DNA from: Guillardia theta CCMP2712
Taxonomy: Eukaryota > Cryptophyceae > Pyrenomonadales > Geminigeraceae
Assembly: GCF_000315625.1 (NCBI RefSeq)
Contig: NW_005434668.1
Coordinates: 936,533 to 1,000,532 of the forward strand
Length of the DNA stretch: 64,000 bases
Reading direction: 5' to 3'
Part shown: positions 54,114-64,000 of the stretch, piece after piece
Position numbering within the stretch: the stretch's first letter is position 1
How the letters are laid out: every line of letters begins with the position of its first letter
Made by a program: the position numbers and the translations under genes
Notes under the pieces: generated by a model
What the model was told of the DNA's origin: nothing
What the model saw: the letters and a program-made list of their open reading frames with translations, nothing else
The model's database searches: none

Positions 54114-55636
54114 ATGCTGCTGCCCCGCTCTCTCGCCGCCCTCCTCCTTGCCGCTCTCTCACTTCAGCCCGTCCAGACCTTCAGCAGCGTCACATGCGGA
54201 GGATGTACCTTGTACGTGTCAGACACCGGCATCCTGACCAGGCAAGGCAGCTGCCAGGTAGACTGCAATGACCTCCTGGACTTGAGCAATAGGCGGATAA
54301 GAAACATCACCGCAGGGACGTTCGAGGGGCTCACAGGCCTGCAGTACCTGAACCTATACAGCAACGAGCTCTCACGTCTTGAGGTTGGCGTGTTCGACGG
54401 GCTGACAAGCTTGCTGTCGCTGGAGCTCGGCAGGAACAACTTGAGGGAGGTCTCAGCAGGAGCTTTCCGAAGCTTGTCGAGCTTGCAAGGGCTGAGCCTA
54501 TGGGACAATGAGATATCCGATCTCCCTGCAACTGTGTTCAGCAAGCTCACCAGCCTGCAAACCATCGACATGAGCAACAACTACCTCACGAGCCTCTCAG
54601 CAGGAGAGCTCAGCGGGCTCACGAGCTTGCGAGGGATATCTCTCATGTACAACCAGCTCACCAGCATCCCGAAGAGGTTGTCAAACCTGACGAGCCTGCA
54701 GTGGATGTATCTCACAGGGAACCAGCTGGCTAGCCTGCCTGCTGGACTCACAGACTTCCCGACAAACTTGGGAATCCTCTACCTCGAGATGAACCTGCTG
54801 GGTGAGGTGCCGGAGGGAGCGTTCGATAGGCTCGTGAGCCTCACAGAGCTGTCCCTGCACATGAACGAGCTCTCGAGCCTCCCTCCAGGTCTCTTCGACA
54901 GGCTCACAAGCTTGAATTGGCTCAGCCTCTCCAACAATCACCTCTACTCACTTCCAGCTGGGATCTTCGACTCCCTTACCAACTTGTGGATTCTCTATCT
55001 CGACCATAACCAGCTCACTTGTGTTCCCTCCTCGGCTTTCCAGCCTCTGACGGCTCTCATTATTCTTGACATCTCCAGCAACAACTTCACTTGCATCGAC
55101 CCCTCCTGGCCTTCATTTGCTCTCAAGGACCCGGGACTCTCTCAGTGTACGCAGGAGACTCTCTGCACTATCTCCAGCTCGTACCCAGCTGAGCTCTTCA
55201 CGACCCCTCTGCCTGTCGAAGCCGTCAACGTTTCTCTAGAGCGCTGCTCGCTCAACGTCTCCTGGCAGCACATCATCAACAACCTCTACTCCCCCGAAGA
55301 CTTCGACTCGCCCCCCAGGTTCTCTTTCCTCACAGGTCAGCCTCTCCTCTGCCTGCTGTCTCGCCCTTCTTGGCCTGACCGGCGGCCCCAGGCGGCCTCG
55401 GCAAAAGGCTGGTGGACGACGTAGAGGAGGTCTGGGTGTGCCAGTACGGGCACGCTTGTGCTGAGGAGCTTGGAGGGGCAAAGACGACGGGGAAGGTACA
55501 GGAGGGGCTGACGGGGAGGGAGGGAGAGAAGGAGAGAGAGAGGGAGAGAGAGAGGGAGAGGGAGAGGGAGAGAGCATGAGTGATATTATACCGCAGATGG
55601 AGGCATACTGCTTCATCTACAACGAGGTCAGGTGAG
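54114..55636 (+). CDS. Secreted or membrane-anchored leucine-rich repeat protein (VLR/TLR-like LRRs)
   Basis: Met 54114 gives a signal peptide (MLLPRSLAALLLAALSLQPV, then QTFSS). A Cys-rich N-cap (CGGCTLYVSDTGIL, GSCQVDCNDL) precedes about ten or eleven 24-residue LRRs of the animal-receptor style: FEGLTGLQYLNLYSNELSRL, FDGLTSLLSLELGRNNLREV, FRSLSSLQGLSLWDNEISDL, FSKLTSLQTIDMSNNYLTSL, FDRLTSLNWLSLSNNHLYSL. A C-cap with Cys (LTCVPSSAF, FTCIDPSW, CTQETLC) follows. The C-terminal part continues over introns (GKRLVDDVEEVWVCQYGHAC; MEAYCFIYNE). The end of the gene is not resolved and no membrane helix was found. LRR solenoids bind ligands, so a surface or extracellular recognition role is likely. 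The N-linked sites NITA, NLTS, NFTC and NVSL fit secretion. Confidence 0.75.
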
Positions 55637-56163
55637 AACTGGAGGGGAGGAGGAACAGCGAGCGCTTACAAACGTGCGGGGGGCGCAGGGAGAAGTTCCG
55701 GGAATGGGGTTTGATGTCCGAGCTCGACCTGATGTGAAGATGAGTTGTCGTCAGTCAAGGCAGGGAGGGACAAGGCAGGGAGACTGGAGAAGGAGAGGAG
55801 GAGCAGGAGGAGCCTGACAGCCAGGAGTCGGATGATGGAAGAAGGGATCCAGGAGGAGACGATCGGCACGCGCCGTGAGCAAGAAAGACAAGCAGGATGT
55901 CTTGCTGTGTGTTGTAGACGAGGAAAGAAACTGAAGAGGTATTGATATCGAAGAGGGGGGAGAAGATAGGGAGGTTGAGAGATGTTGTTGTGAAATAGGA
56001 ATAAATCGATGATGTATTTGACAAGGAGAAAGAGGAGGGCGACGAGAAAAGTTTTTACTGGAAGAAGATGGGAGGAGGGCTTGAGTGAAGGCGAGAGGAG
56101 CGGGAAAGAGAAAAGAGGAGGAGAGTGAAGAACAAGAAAGGAGGAAGTTTTCTTCTCCGACTT
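55637..56163. other. Purine-rich intergenic spacer
   Basis: Long AG-rich stretches on the plus strand (GGAGGAGAGGAGG style, 55790-56150) between the unresolved 3' end of the LRR gene and the stop of PRMT7. No ORF of note. Confidence 0.35.
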
Positions 56164-57211
56164 TCATGACCAAGAGAACCCAACAAGAAGTTTGTACTTG
56201 CTGATTAAACTCTCAACAGCTTGAGCCTTTGAGTCCTGCAGAGTGTAAGAGGAAGGAGAAGCGAGTCTTTGAACAATGAAGAAGAGATGTAGATATGCAA
56301 GGAGATGAAGGTGATGCACGAAACTTACTGTTGAGCTTGTCCGTTCAGAGATGGCAGTCCTGATGTTGAGGACTTGACCAGAAGTGACCTAGTGCGGAGA
56401 AGAGAAGAAGAAACAAAAGAAAGAAGAGAGATGAGTTGATTAAAGATAGAAAGATGAGATGAAGAGAGAGAAAATTGAGCAGAAAAGAGCAAAATCAAAT
56501 GAGAGGAAGAGAGGAATTTAACAAGAGAAGGTGAAGGGGAAATGAGAGAGGAAGCGGAACATATGACCACTGATAGATCATGACAGAGCTATTACATGTT
56601 TAGGTTCCTCGAAGGTATGAAGAGCTTGAAAGTATCCATTCTCACTGGTCAAAATCTTTTCAGGCAGGAAGACCTCTCTATCATCCTGAATGATTGTCAG
56701 TGTGCAACAGACAAACAACCAACAAGACAGACGTCTGTCAGACAGATCTTTGCTGAGAAGACAACTCCATGGCAAACCCCTTGGCTTGCAAGGGTCAAGC
56801 TTTCGTCCTTCTCAAACTTAGCAAGTGCAAGTCACTACCCACACGACAACCTCGCAACCTCACAGGCTCGCAACTTGAACTGGAGCTGAACGACGTCACG
56901 ACTTGAGGAGGAGACAGAAATTTCATGCTCCCTTCCCATGGCAGACTATCCGCGATCGCCAGATCTGACATGTCCGACCTCCTCCCCTTGCCCCCCTTCC
57001 TCGGGTTGAACTCGTTGAACTTGTGCAGCTTCACTCCCTCCGCCTCCTCCAGCTCCGCCTGCTTCCTCCTCCACATCTCCTCACACTCGAACGCCCGAGC
57101 TGTGACCGAGAAAGAGCACGGGAGGATGGAACAAGAGCCTTGCAGGAGCCCCTGCGGTAGAGGACGATTAGAGAGAAGCCAAGAGGGGAGCAGGAGAAGG
57201 AGCGGAGGGGG

Positions 57212-57258
<47 letters not shown>

Positions 57259-59915
57259 AAAGACAAGAAGGAGAGGGGAATGTCAGAGAAAGGGAAATGT
57301 TGTAAAGGAGTGGAGGCACGAGATGAAAGCTCAGCAAAGGCTGCGAGAAGAAAATTGGGATGAGCACGGGGAAACTCAAGAATTGAGGCAACGGAGGAGG
57401 GGAAGGCTGATAGATCAAAGGAGGGCAGCAGGGAAGGTAAAACAGCAGATGCAAAGGATGCCAACATTATCTCGCAGCGCCGTGATCTCCTGCCAGAAAC
57501 GGAGAAACTCGTCCACAGCCCACGTTCCTCCTGCTCCTCCCACAGCCAGCGCGTGATAGGAGGGTTCAGCTAAGACGACGTCGAATCTCCCTCCTTGCAG
57601 CTCCCGTGAGGCGGCGCTGCAGACAGCCTGGAAGGAAATGAGGGATGCAGGAGGAGGTTGAGGAGTGAAGGGGAAAGGGGAGTGGAGGAGGAGGAAACGA
57701 GTGAGTGACCAGAAGTAAGCGAGCACGAGCACGATCAGCAGTATCAGCAGCAACAGTGTCCTTCCTCTACCTTACCTCCGTCATGCTGCCATCGAAGGTT
57801 TGTCCTTTCTCTACCACAGCTACAACCTTGATCGCTCCTTCTTGATTTCTCCCCTTCACTGCCATGTTTGCAAGCTCGCATGCGTCCAGGGAGCTCTGCA
57901 GGCTGACCACAGAGATGCGCATGCGCCGCTGAGATTCAGTTTCAGATGTTGAAGTGAGCAGCAGGGTATGTATGCAAGACAACAAACAGGGACGGCAAGT
58001 TAGTCTACCTCTGATTCCTCCTGTCGAAGGTCGGTGATGGCCTTTGCTGCGGATCGATCAAACAGAATCAAGTTGATCTCTCAACCCACCAGCAGCGATG
58101 GGCAGGAGTGGGCCATCGCCAAGGAGGAGGACTTGAACAACAAGTCAGATCCGGAGGACTCGGTGCGACTGGACCTTTCAACGTGTCTTGGCTGGGATCA
58201 CCCTTGTCGAGAGATTTGTTGATCAGATCGCAAACAACTGAGATGTAAGAGTTCTCGCGCTCTTGACAACTCAGTTGCAAGATGTGGCATCGTCTCAGAA
58301 AGGGATACTGCACGCAATCTTTCGAAGGTGCCTCGAACGGTAAAAATTCTCCCTACACACATCATGCCGTGAAAAAAACAGAACTACACGAACACAACAA
58401 GAAAACACCTCAAGATCTTTCGTTGCATCATCGTAACTCTTACGGACCATGAACCTCGGATAACACTCTTTGTGCCCACAAACAACTTGCAACAGGTCAC
58501 CCTTGACAACTTCAACTGCGGCAGGCAGAACACATGCGGCCTGCGGGGGAAAGTCACTGCAGAGTCTCCACCTCATCAACTCCTCGTCTCACTTGTCTCC
58601 AATGCTCTCGCTCAGGAGGAGGATATCCGTCTACATTCAGACACAAGTCAAGGGCTAGAGTACCTCTTGCGCTCAGCAGCTACCTCGCTCGTCTTCGAAT
58701 CCTCCTCTCCCGTACCCCTCCGGTTCCGTTGACAACTGAACCGCCCCCGTCCCCTCCATGTCCAGCGTCCACCAGATCAGGATGGCGTCGACGGTTCCAT
58801 CTTCCATGACCTTCAACGGCCTGACTTCAGTCGGATCTCAGAGAGAGTCTTGAGTTTACACCTCAACAGAAACGGAACGCTGGTCTTGGAGCTTGGGGTG
58901 TGCGAAGTCAAAGATCTTTGAGTGCAAGTGAGGAGGCTAGGATAGTGACAGCATCGTAGACTACCTGGCCGATGAAAGGTCTTGACAACTGCCTTGCAAG
59001 TTTTCTTGCCAGCATCATGTTTGCGTGCACTTGGATGGGTTCTTCAAAAGTCCACTTCCTAGCTGCCAGTGCAACAAAGGAGTCGGAGCAGGGGTTAGGT
59101 GAAGAGAGGAGGGGCCGAGGAGGAGCGAGCGATGTGAAGAGGAAGAGGACAGAAGCAAGAGCAAGAGGACAATCTATCAGAATCCATTCGCAACCCTCGC
59201 ATATTTCACCTGCTTCCCTCGCATGTTCAACAGAGGCTCTCTTCACTTCCTCCACCGATCCCAGCAAGTCCTGACCCCGGAGAGTCTCGTGTCGGCGGAT
59301 CCAGTCCGACTCGATGAGGACGCAGTGCATCCTGCCCCCTGCAGGAATAACTCTTCCTCCCTCCGCGAGCAAGCCTCTTTTCACAGCATCGTGCATCGTA
59401 GGCACCATACCCTCTCCGAGCATGAAGCTATCGAAGATCTCAGTCACAATCACGTTGGCTCCGAAGGGAACGTCCAGCCCATAGCCAACCTTCACTTCAG
59501 TGCTGTGTTTTCCTATCACCGTCACCTTCTCCTCATAGCGATTGTCCTCGATCACAAGCCGCGCTGCTTTCTCCAGTTTGGGGTCTCCCTCAATCGCAAA
59601 TACATGCTGCGCCCCAGCACCGGCCGCCATCATCGCAAGGAGTCCGCTGCCGGTGCCGATGTCAACGACCAGATCGTCTTCTTCTACTGTCTGCTCGATC
59701 CCCCTCCGGTAGGCCTCATTCCTCCTTCGGTCTTGAAGCATGTCGAAGTGATAGGTCGGCGCAAATCCTTCTCCTACCTGCCAACTCTGCACGCCGAGCC
59801 TCTTCATGGAATCGTCGTACCCTCCTATCACCACCATCTTCCTGTCGTTCTGTAACTTTCGTCTTCTTCCTCTTCCTCGTGCTCTTCCTCTCTCGCTTCT
59901 CGCTATCGTTCGCAC
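56164..59915 (-). CDS. PRMT7: Protein arginine methyltransferase, PRMT7-like
   Basis: From Met 59915 (or 59837, MVVIGGYDDSMKRLG) the N-terminal methyltransferase reads HFDMLQDRRRNEAYRRGIEQ, LVVDIGTGSGLLAMMAAGAG (motif I), VFAIEGDPKLEKAARLVIED, KVTVIGKHSTEVKVG, ANVIVTEIFDSFMLGEGMVP (double-E loop region: TEIFDS then GEG) and GRVIPAGGRMHCVLIES. KHSTEV and TE(L/I)FD are marks of PRMT7. Later exons read VDAILIWWTLDMEGTGAVQL with STEPE, and VLPAAVEVVKGDLLQVVCGH. A second, weaker methyltransferase-like half follows (LLLGDGPLLPIA; RFDVVLAEPSYHALAVGG), as expected of PRMT7's tandem fold. The last exons (EVFLPEKILTSENGYFQALH; VTSGQVLNIRTAISERTSST; AVESLISKYKLLVGFSWS) reach TGA 56164 and are less certainly the same gene. 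PRMT7 makes monomethyl-arginine. It is divergent from the coiled-coil gene. Confidence 0.8.
57214..57259. repeat. (GGAGCA)n short array in a PRMT7 intron
   Basis: About eight GGAGCA units, the same hexamer as in the array at 29900-30062, within a predicted PRMT7 intron. Confidence 0.85.
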
Positions 59916-60324
59916 CTCCTCTCCTTCGCTCGCTCCGCAATCTTCACGTGCGCACCATCTTCACTTCGAGACAGGAGCGACCACCCGTCCCACTTACTGG
60001 ACCAAATAAGGTAGGGGTAGGGGCATTCTCATCGCCCTCATACAAAGTTGTCGACTCTGCACTGAAGTAGTACTCTCCTTGGAAGTCAGGCTAGGTGGTC
60101 GTGTTCTTGTTCTCCCCTGTAGCAAGACGAGAATAAACCGTCACGATTTAGTGGCTTTGTTGAGCGCAGAGAGCGTGAGTATACCTAAGTACGCTGTGAG
60201 TACAGAAGACTCAGAGCATCCCGGGGGGCGGCTGGGTGGGCCAGTGGGTGGGCCCGTAACTGCGGGCAAGTAACAAAAATCTCCCTGGTACAAAAATTGT
60301 TTGATTGGCAGTTACAGCGTCAAA
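59916..60324. promoter_or_regulatory. Divergent PRMT7/coiled-coil promoter region with GGTAGGGGTAGGGG
   Basis: GGTAGGGGTAGGGG sits at 60010-60023, about 95 bp upstream of the PRMT7 start on the minus side and 300 bp from the plus-strand gene. It also contains GGCCAGTGGGTGGGCCCG at 60239-60256. Confidence 0.45.
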
Positions 60325-61988
60325 ATGGCAGAGGGGTCTCCTGCCATGTACATCCTTCAAGGAAGGGGAGGGGGAGGGGGAGACGGGCATGTTGGTCATA
60401 TGGGCGCTGGTAGGAGGGGATGGTCGGGGATCTCACTGGAGAGGATGAACGAAGACCTGGACGATGGGAGCCGAGGAGGGAAGAGGAGGGAGGAGGAGTG
60501 GAGAGTAGAAGAGGATAGGCGGGAGGGCAACTATCGGCAAAGGGGATGGAGGGATCCGTCGCCACCTTCGAGGTGGAGAAGCAGGGGGGATGATGAAGAA
60601 TACACACGAGGAAGAGGAGAGGAGAGGGAGGAGGTAGAGGTGAATCGACTGGCCGAGAGGATCGAGAGGATGGAATGGCGGCACAAGGGGGAAATGCAGA
60701 GGGAGAAGTCAACCAACGAGGCCCTTGCTTCCTTCGCCTCCTCCCTCACCAGGAAGATGGCAGAGCTGCAGACAAACCTGAAGCTTGCCGAGCACAAGTC
60801 ATCCACCCTCCTCTCGGAGTTGGAGGGGCAGAAAAGCGCCAACTCGAAGCTGAACCAAGAGGCGCATGAGCTGCGAGAGATACTGGAGAAGAAGAACAAG
60901 TACATAGACAAGCTGGACTGTGAGATCGAAGACGCTCGAGGAGAGGCGAGGAGGCTAGCGGAAGTGGTCAACACATTGCAAGCAGAAAACACTACGCTGA
61001 AGAAAAAGATCGGCTCGTCATTGCGAGATTACAAGACAAGGACTGAGGAGCTGGTGAAGGCAAACCTAGAGCTTGAAAGCATGACAGAGGCCTGCGAGTG
61101 CTCATGGACGGAAGTGAAGGTCTTGAGAAGGAAACTTGAGAACCTAGTGGTTCTGTCTAGGAAGGGTGAGGTGAAAGATTTGTCTTCTCTTTCGGACGTC
61201 GAATTGTGCGAAATGATAATGGTGGAGATGAGGTCCTCGCAAGACCGGGAGAGGCAACTCGAAGGCCTCCTCGAACATTCCCGCACGCTCAAGGATGTTC
61301 TGCAGCATGAGCTCAACATGGCCAAGGAATCCCTGGCGGAGTTCCAAGGCGAACTCCGAGTACAGAGCGAGATCGGGCAAGAGAAGCTTGAGAACGAGGT
61401 GCGAACTCAGAGTCTGATCAGAGACCTGTCAAGCAAGCTCAAGGAAGCACGTGAAGAATTGCTCAAGGAAAGATCGGAGAAAGAGGACGTTTTGCGCAAG
61501 CACCATGTGAGGCTTCGTCGTCTCCCGAGATATGCGGGCTGCCCTAATCTGATGTGTCATTTTGCAGGTGCTTTTGAGTGAGCTCTCATACGCAGAGACG
61601 GACTTCGCTCGATCTCTCTCTCCACGGCCTTACGATATTTTTTCACAGTGTGTGAAGCATCCAGTAGATGACAAGTCGAAGACGTGGCAGCCAGCGAGTC
61701 CCAACTCTGATTGTTGCAACAAGGTGTTTGGCGATGGCCTTTCATTCCTATGATTTGCCCTGACAACGAACGCAGCATGTAGAGTTGAACTCGGGATGGC
61801 GGGTTCAACCTTCGGAGAATCTATCCAGCAAAGATGTTCAAGGCTGGGCCTTTCAGAAACAAGAGGTTGCAAGGGAAAGGGAGAAGTCGCCTACTACAGC
61901 CAACGAGAAATTCACCATGTGGCAGAAGAATGATTTAGGACGTCAGCTGAGAGACATACGAATGCGGCTGACGTCAGCACAAATATGA
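60325..61988 (+). CDS. Long coiled-coil protein (unrecognised)
   Basis: Met 60325 (MAEGSPAMYILQGRGGGGGD) opens a Gly/Arg-rich head, then about 300 residues of almost continuous coiled coil (RLAERIERMEWRHKGEMQRE, KLAEHKSSTLLSELEGQKSA, ILEKKNKYIDKLDCEIEDAR, ELVKANLELESMTEACECSW, DLSSKLKEAREELLKERSEK). An intron after LRKHH (GTGAGGC...TTTTGCAG) leads to VLLSELSYAETDFARSLSPR; another after NSDCCNK leads to HVELNSGWRVQPSENLSSKD, and the tail (FTMWQKNDLGRQLRDIRMRL) stops at TGA 61988. The alpha-helical rod with a disordered head suggests a cytoskeletal, centrosomal or flagellar structural protein. No family was recognised. Confidence 0.65.
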
Positions 61989-62091
61989 TGTGGTGGGATC
62001 GTATGATGTTGTTATCGGTAGAGTACACGTGCTTCGTTTTGTGATCACATGTTAAAGACTCTCTTCTCCTATTGGCATACCATCACTTGTA

Positions 62092-63801
62092 TCACTTTTG
62101 CTTCTTAAAGAATCCACCCAGCGCCCAGTTGTTGATCGTCTTTCTCTGCAGCGCATCCATGACAGGCGTGGCTGCGCAAAGCCCTGAGGCGAACGATGGA
62201 GTCAGAATCCAATCGAGTTCCGGCGGCCAATAACAGACCGTCAAGATCGATGTGACGCTGTATATGCTCCATCGTTGCCTCGAGCCTCTGGAAACAGCAT
62301 AAAGATTCGAAGACATGCTCTCAGTCACCATACAGCCGTATCATCTTTGTCGTGTTTCTGCGTGAACTGATTCATCGCCTTTAGGATGTCGAACGTTCTC
62401 CCTTGCCCGAGCCCTTCACATCACGTCAGCCCCTCCCTCAACCAAGATCGTCATGCCCAGACCTGCATGCCCCTTCTCTACCCACAGAGTCGGAACTTTG
62501 CACTCGTCCAGCTCCCTCAGCTGATGGGACTTGGGTGGATCAGCTCCGACCAGCACTAAACCCCCTCGCAGATCCTAGGGACTCAAACATGAGGGAGGGA
62601 GGGAGGGGGCAAACGAGAAGGAGGAGACGCACCCTCGACCCCTTTGACGATATGAACATGTTCTTGTGGTTTTTGATGATGGACTCGATAACATCGCTCC
62701 TTGACGCATGCGTCACTATCAGCTGTGACTCCACGGGGTCATGGATCGTCTCGTCCGTTTCAGACAAAACCACTCTTGTCGACTGACCAACGTCCACGTC
62801 ACCAAGATCATCGGGTCAAGCTCGTGCGACTTCACAGTACCTCGAATGTTCGATGCTTGCTCTCTTCCCCGGCAACCAAGTTGCTGTTCAACAGCTGAGC
62901 GAAACCGATCATGGATGGTTTCGAGATGGCTTCGTAGTACGGGATGCATCCCAGAAGCGGCTGAGCAAGAAGCAACAAAGATGAGCGCCAGCATCTCACA
63001 TCTCTTGATCTCAACATACCGTGTCCCACAAGCTGGACAGAACTCGCCCATAGTAATCTTTCACCATGTCGAATTTCTCAGGCTCTACCTGCGGCAGGGC
63101 GTGAGAGGGGAGACAACAGAAGACTAAGAGACACAAGACAGGATGCAACGAGCACGAACCTTGTTCACGATCACTCCTCGGAGCCTCGCGCCATGCTTCT
63201 CTAGGAGCGACTTGTTCAAGGCAAGTTGATCGAAGCTCGAGCCGAGACCGCCCGGAGCTATGATCACCACATCCAGCCCCAAGGCTCCAGCCACTTGCGC
63301 GTTGTTGAGGTTAACGATGGACCCGACGCCCATGTGTCCTGATCCCTCGACGAGCGTGAAGTCTGAAGAGGTGGCCAAGGACGTGAACGCGTCCTTGATC
63401 TTGTGGAGAAGCTCTGCCGTGTGGATCTCCCCGTCTATCACCTTTCTTGTGAAGCCTGAAGGAAAGACAACAGGCGACATGTGCTCCCATGACAGGTTCA
63501 GCTTGAAGTAATTTCTCAGCACTTCGACATCAGGATCCACCTTCACAACCCGACCATCATCCAAGCTGATGTTCTTGAACCGCTGCCCCAAAGGCTTGCA
63601 GTAGGCAACACGACCCTTGCCATACCGCTTTTCAAGGCCCTTGAAGACGCCAAGACTCAGAGTGGTCTTGCCGACGTGCATCCCCGTTGCTGCAAGCATG
63701 ACCGTGTGCGTATGGATCCCAAAGAGATCCTGGATGACTGCCCTGGTGCTGCCACCTTTCCAGGACATGCTTTCGAAGTATGGATCGACTCTCAGGTACA
63801 A
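62092..63801 (-). CDS. BioD/Pta-like P-loop (AAA_26) plus DRTGG domain protein; 5' end unresolved
   Basis: The first clear exon reads TVMLAATGMHVGKTTLSLGV, a Walker-A-type P-loop of the dethiobiotin-synthetase-like AAA_26 family. It continues KRYGKGRVAYCKPLGQRF, ASSDFTLVEGSGHMGVGSIV, LGLDVVIIAPGGLGSSFDQL and LRGVIVNKV. Further exons read VEPEKFDMVKDYYGRVLSSL with WDT, then PLLGCIPYYEAISKPSMIGF with AQLLNSNLVAGE, the linker typical between the P-loop and the DRTGG domain, and TVVLSETDETIHDPVESQLI, GLVLVGADPPKSHQLRELDE and TPVMDALQRKTINNWALGGF, stop 62092. Cyanobacterial proteins with this pair form the N-terminal regulatory half of phosphotransacetylases and stand-alone paralogues. The start is upstream of 63801 and was not located; the gene may reach past the right edge of the window. 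No Pta catalytic domain was seen. Confidence 0.7.
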
Positions 63802-64000
63802 TGCTGAGCAGAATCAAACAAGGAGCGATCAACTGTGTTGTGAACGACAATGCATCATGTTTCTCTTCTTCTGCATGTCAGTGCTATCTTCTCACATGAA
63901 CTTCACGCTGCGCATTCTTGAGCTCTTCACCCCTCATTTCGCCATCATGGCGCATGTCTGCCAGTGTGGCCAGTGTCTGGGGAAAGTTGGGGGGGGCAGA

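Noticed and set aside
14687-60023. GGGGTAGGGG tracts as interstitial telomere repeats
   Set aside because: The units are irregular, occur one or two at a time, and do not match common TTTAGGG-type telomeres.

Overview
This window is nuclear DNA of a photosynthetic eukaryote with a secondary plastid, most likely a cryptophyte alga of the Guillardia theta type (inferred, not proven). The reasons are short GT-AG introns (about 40-150 nt) in nearly every gene, and several proteins with an N-terminal signal peptide followed at once by a transit-peptide-like stretch, often with Phe at the predicted cleavage point. There is also a signal-peptide-bearing DPE2-type starch enzyme, which fits starch stored in the periplastid space, and a flagellar IFT gene. 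No prokaryotic operons, rRNA, CRISPR arrays or convincing tRNA genes were seen. Gene spans below include introns. Exon joins were made by eye from splice sites, frame and family similarity.

Layout: 1-3,300 holds a PIF/Harbinger transposase fragment and a companion zinc-finger ORF. 3,300-6,095 is an unrecognised plastid-type protein with six QWGIG repeats. 7,140-7,890 is a small protein resembling the ATC-hydrolase family. 8,130-11,050 is a Kelch protein. 11,404-14,212 is a plastid-targeted protein that joins an ARID domain to seven mTERF repeats, with a 26-bp minisatellite filling the joining intron. 14,711-18,504 holds an atypical kinase and a TPR-GT15 mannosyltransferase fusion. 19,645-24,000 holds a charged nuclear-type protein, PEX4 and ATG6/Beclin. 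24,114-27,473 is a signal-peptide-bearing YqaJ nuclease fused to an OTU fold that lacks its catalytic Cys and His. 27,817-30,560 holds a plastid TPR protein and a small UPF0390-like protein. 30,627-35,330 is DPE2. 36,400-39,150 holds two unrecognised proteins, one a membrane protein with many GxLAS-like repeats. 39,940-44,080 is a 1.6-1.7 kb unit repeated two and a half times, each copy carrying a 108-codon ORF. 45,411-53,820 holds a coiled-coil protein, IFT140, a plastid DUF2301 membrane protein and a two-EF-hand protein. 54,114-61,990 holds an extracellular LRR protein, PRMT7 and a coiled-coil protein. The right end carries a BioD-like P-loop/DRTGG protein.

The genes do not form one pathway; this is ordinary mixed eukaryotic gene order with many divergent pairs. 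Two themes recur. First, several proteins predicted to enter the plastid complex have unusual domain fusions (ARID-mTERF, YqaJ-pseudoOTU, QWGIG repeats). Second, intergenic regions of divergent pairs repeatedly carry GGGGTAGGGG/CCCCTACCCC tracts, while the GC-rich 36-42 kb segment instead carries dense CACTGA/TCAGTG motifs. The strongest candidates for something undescribed are the ARID-mTERF fusion, the YqaJ-pseudoOTU fusion, the QWGIG protein and the tandem 108-codon ORF family.
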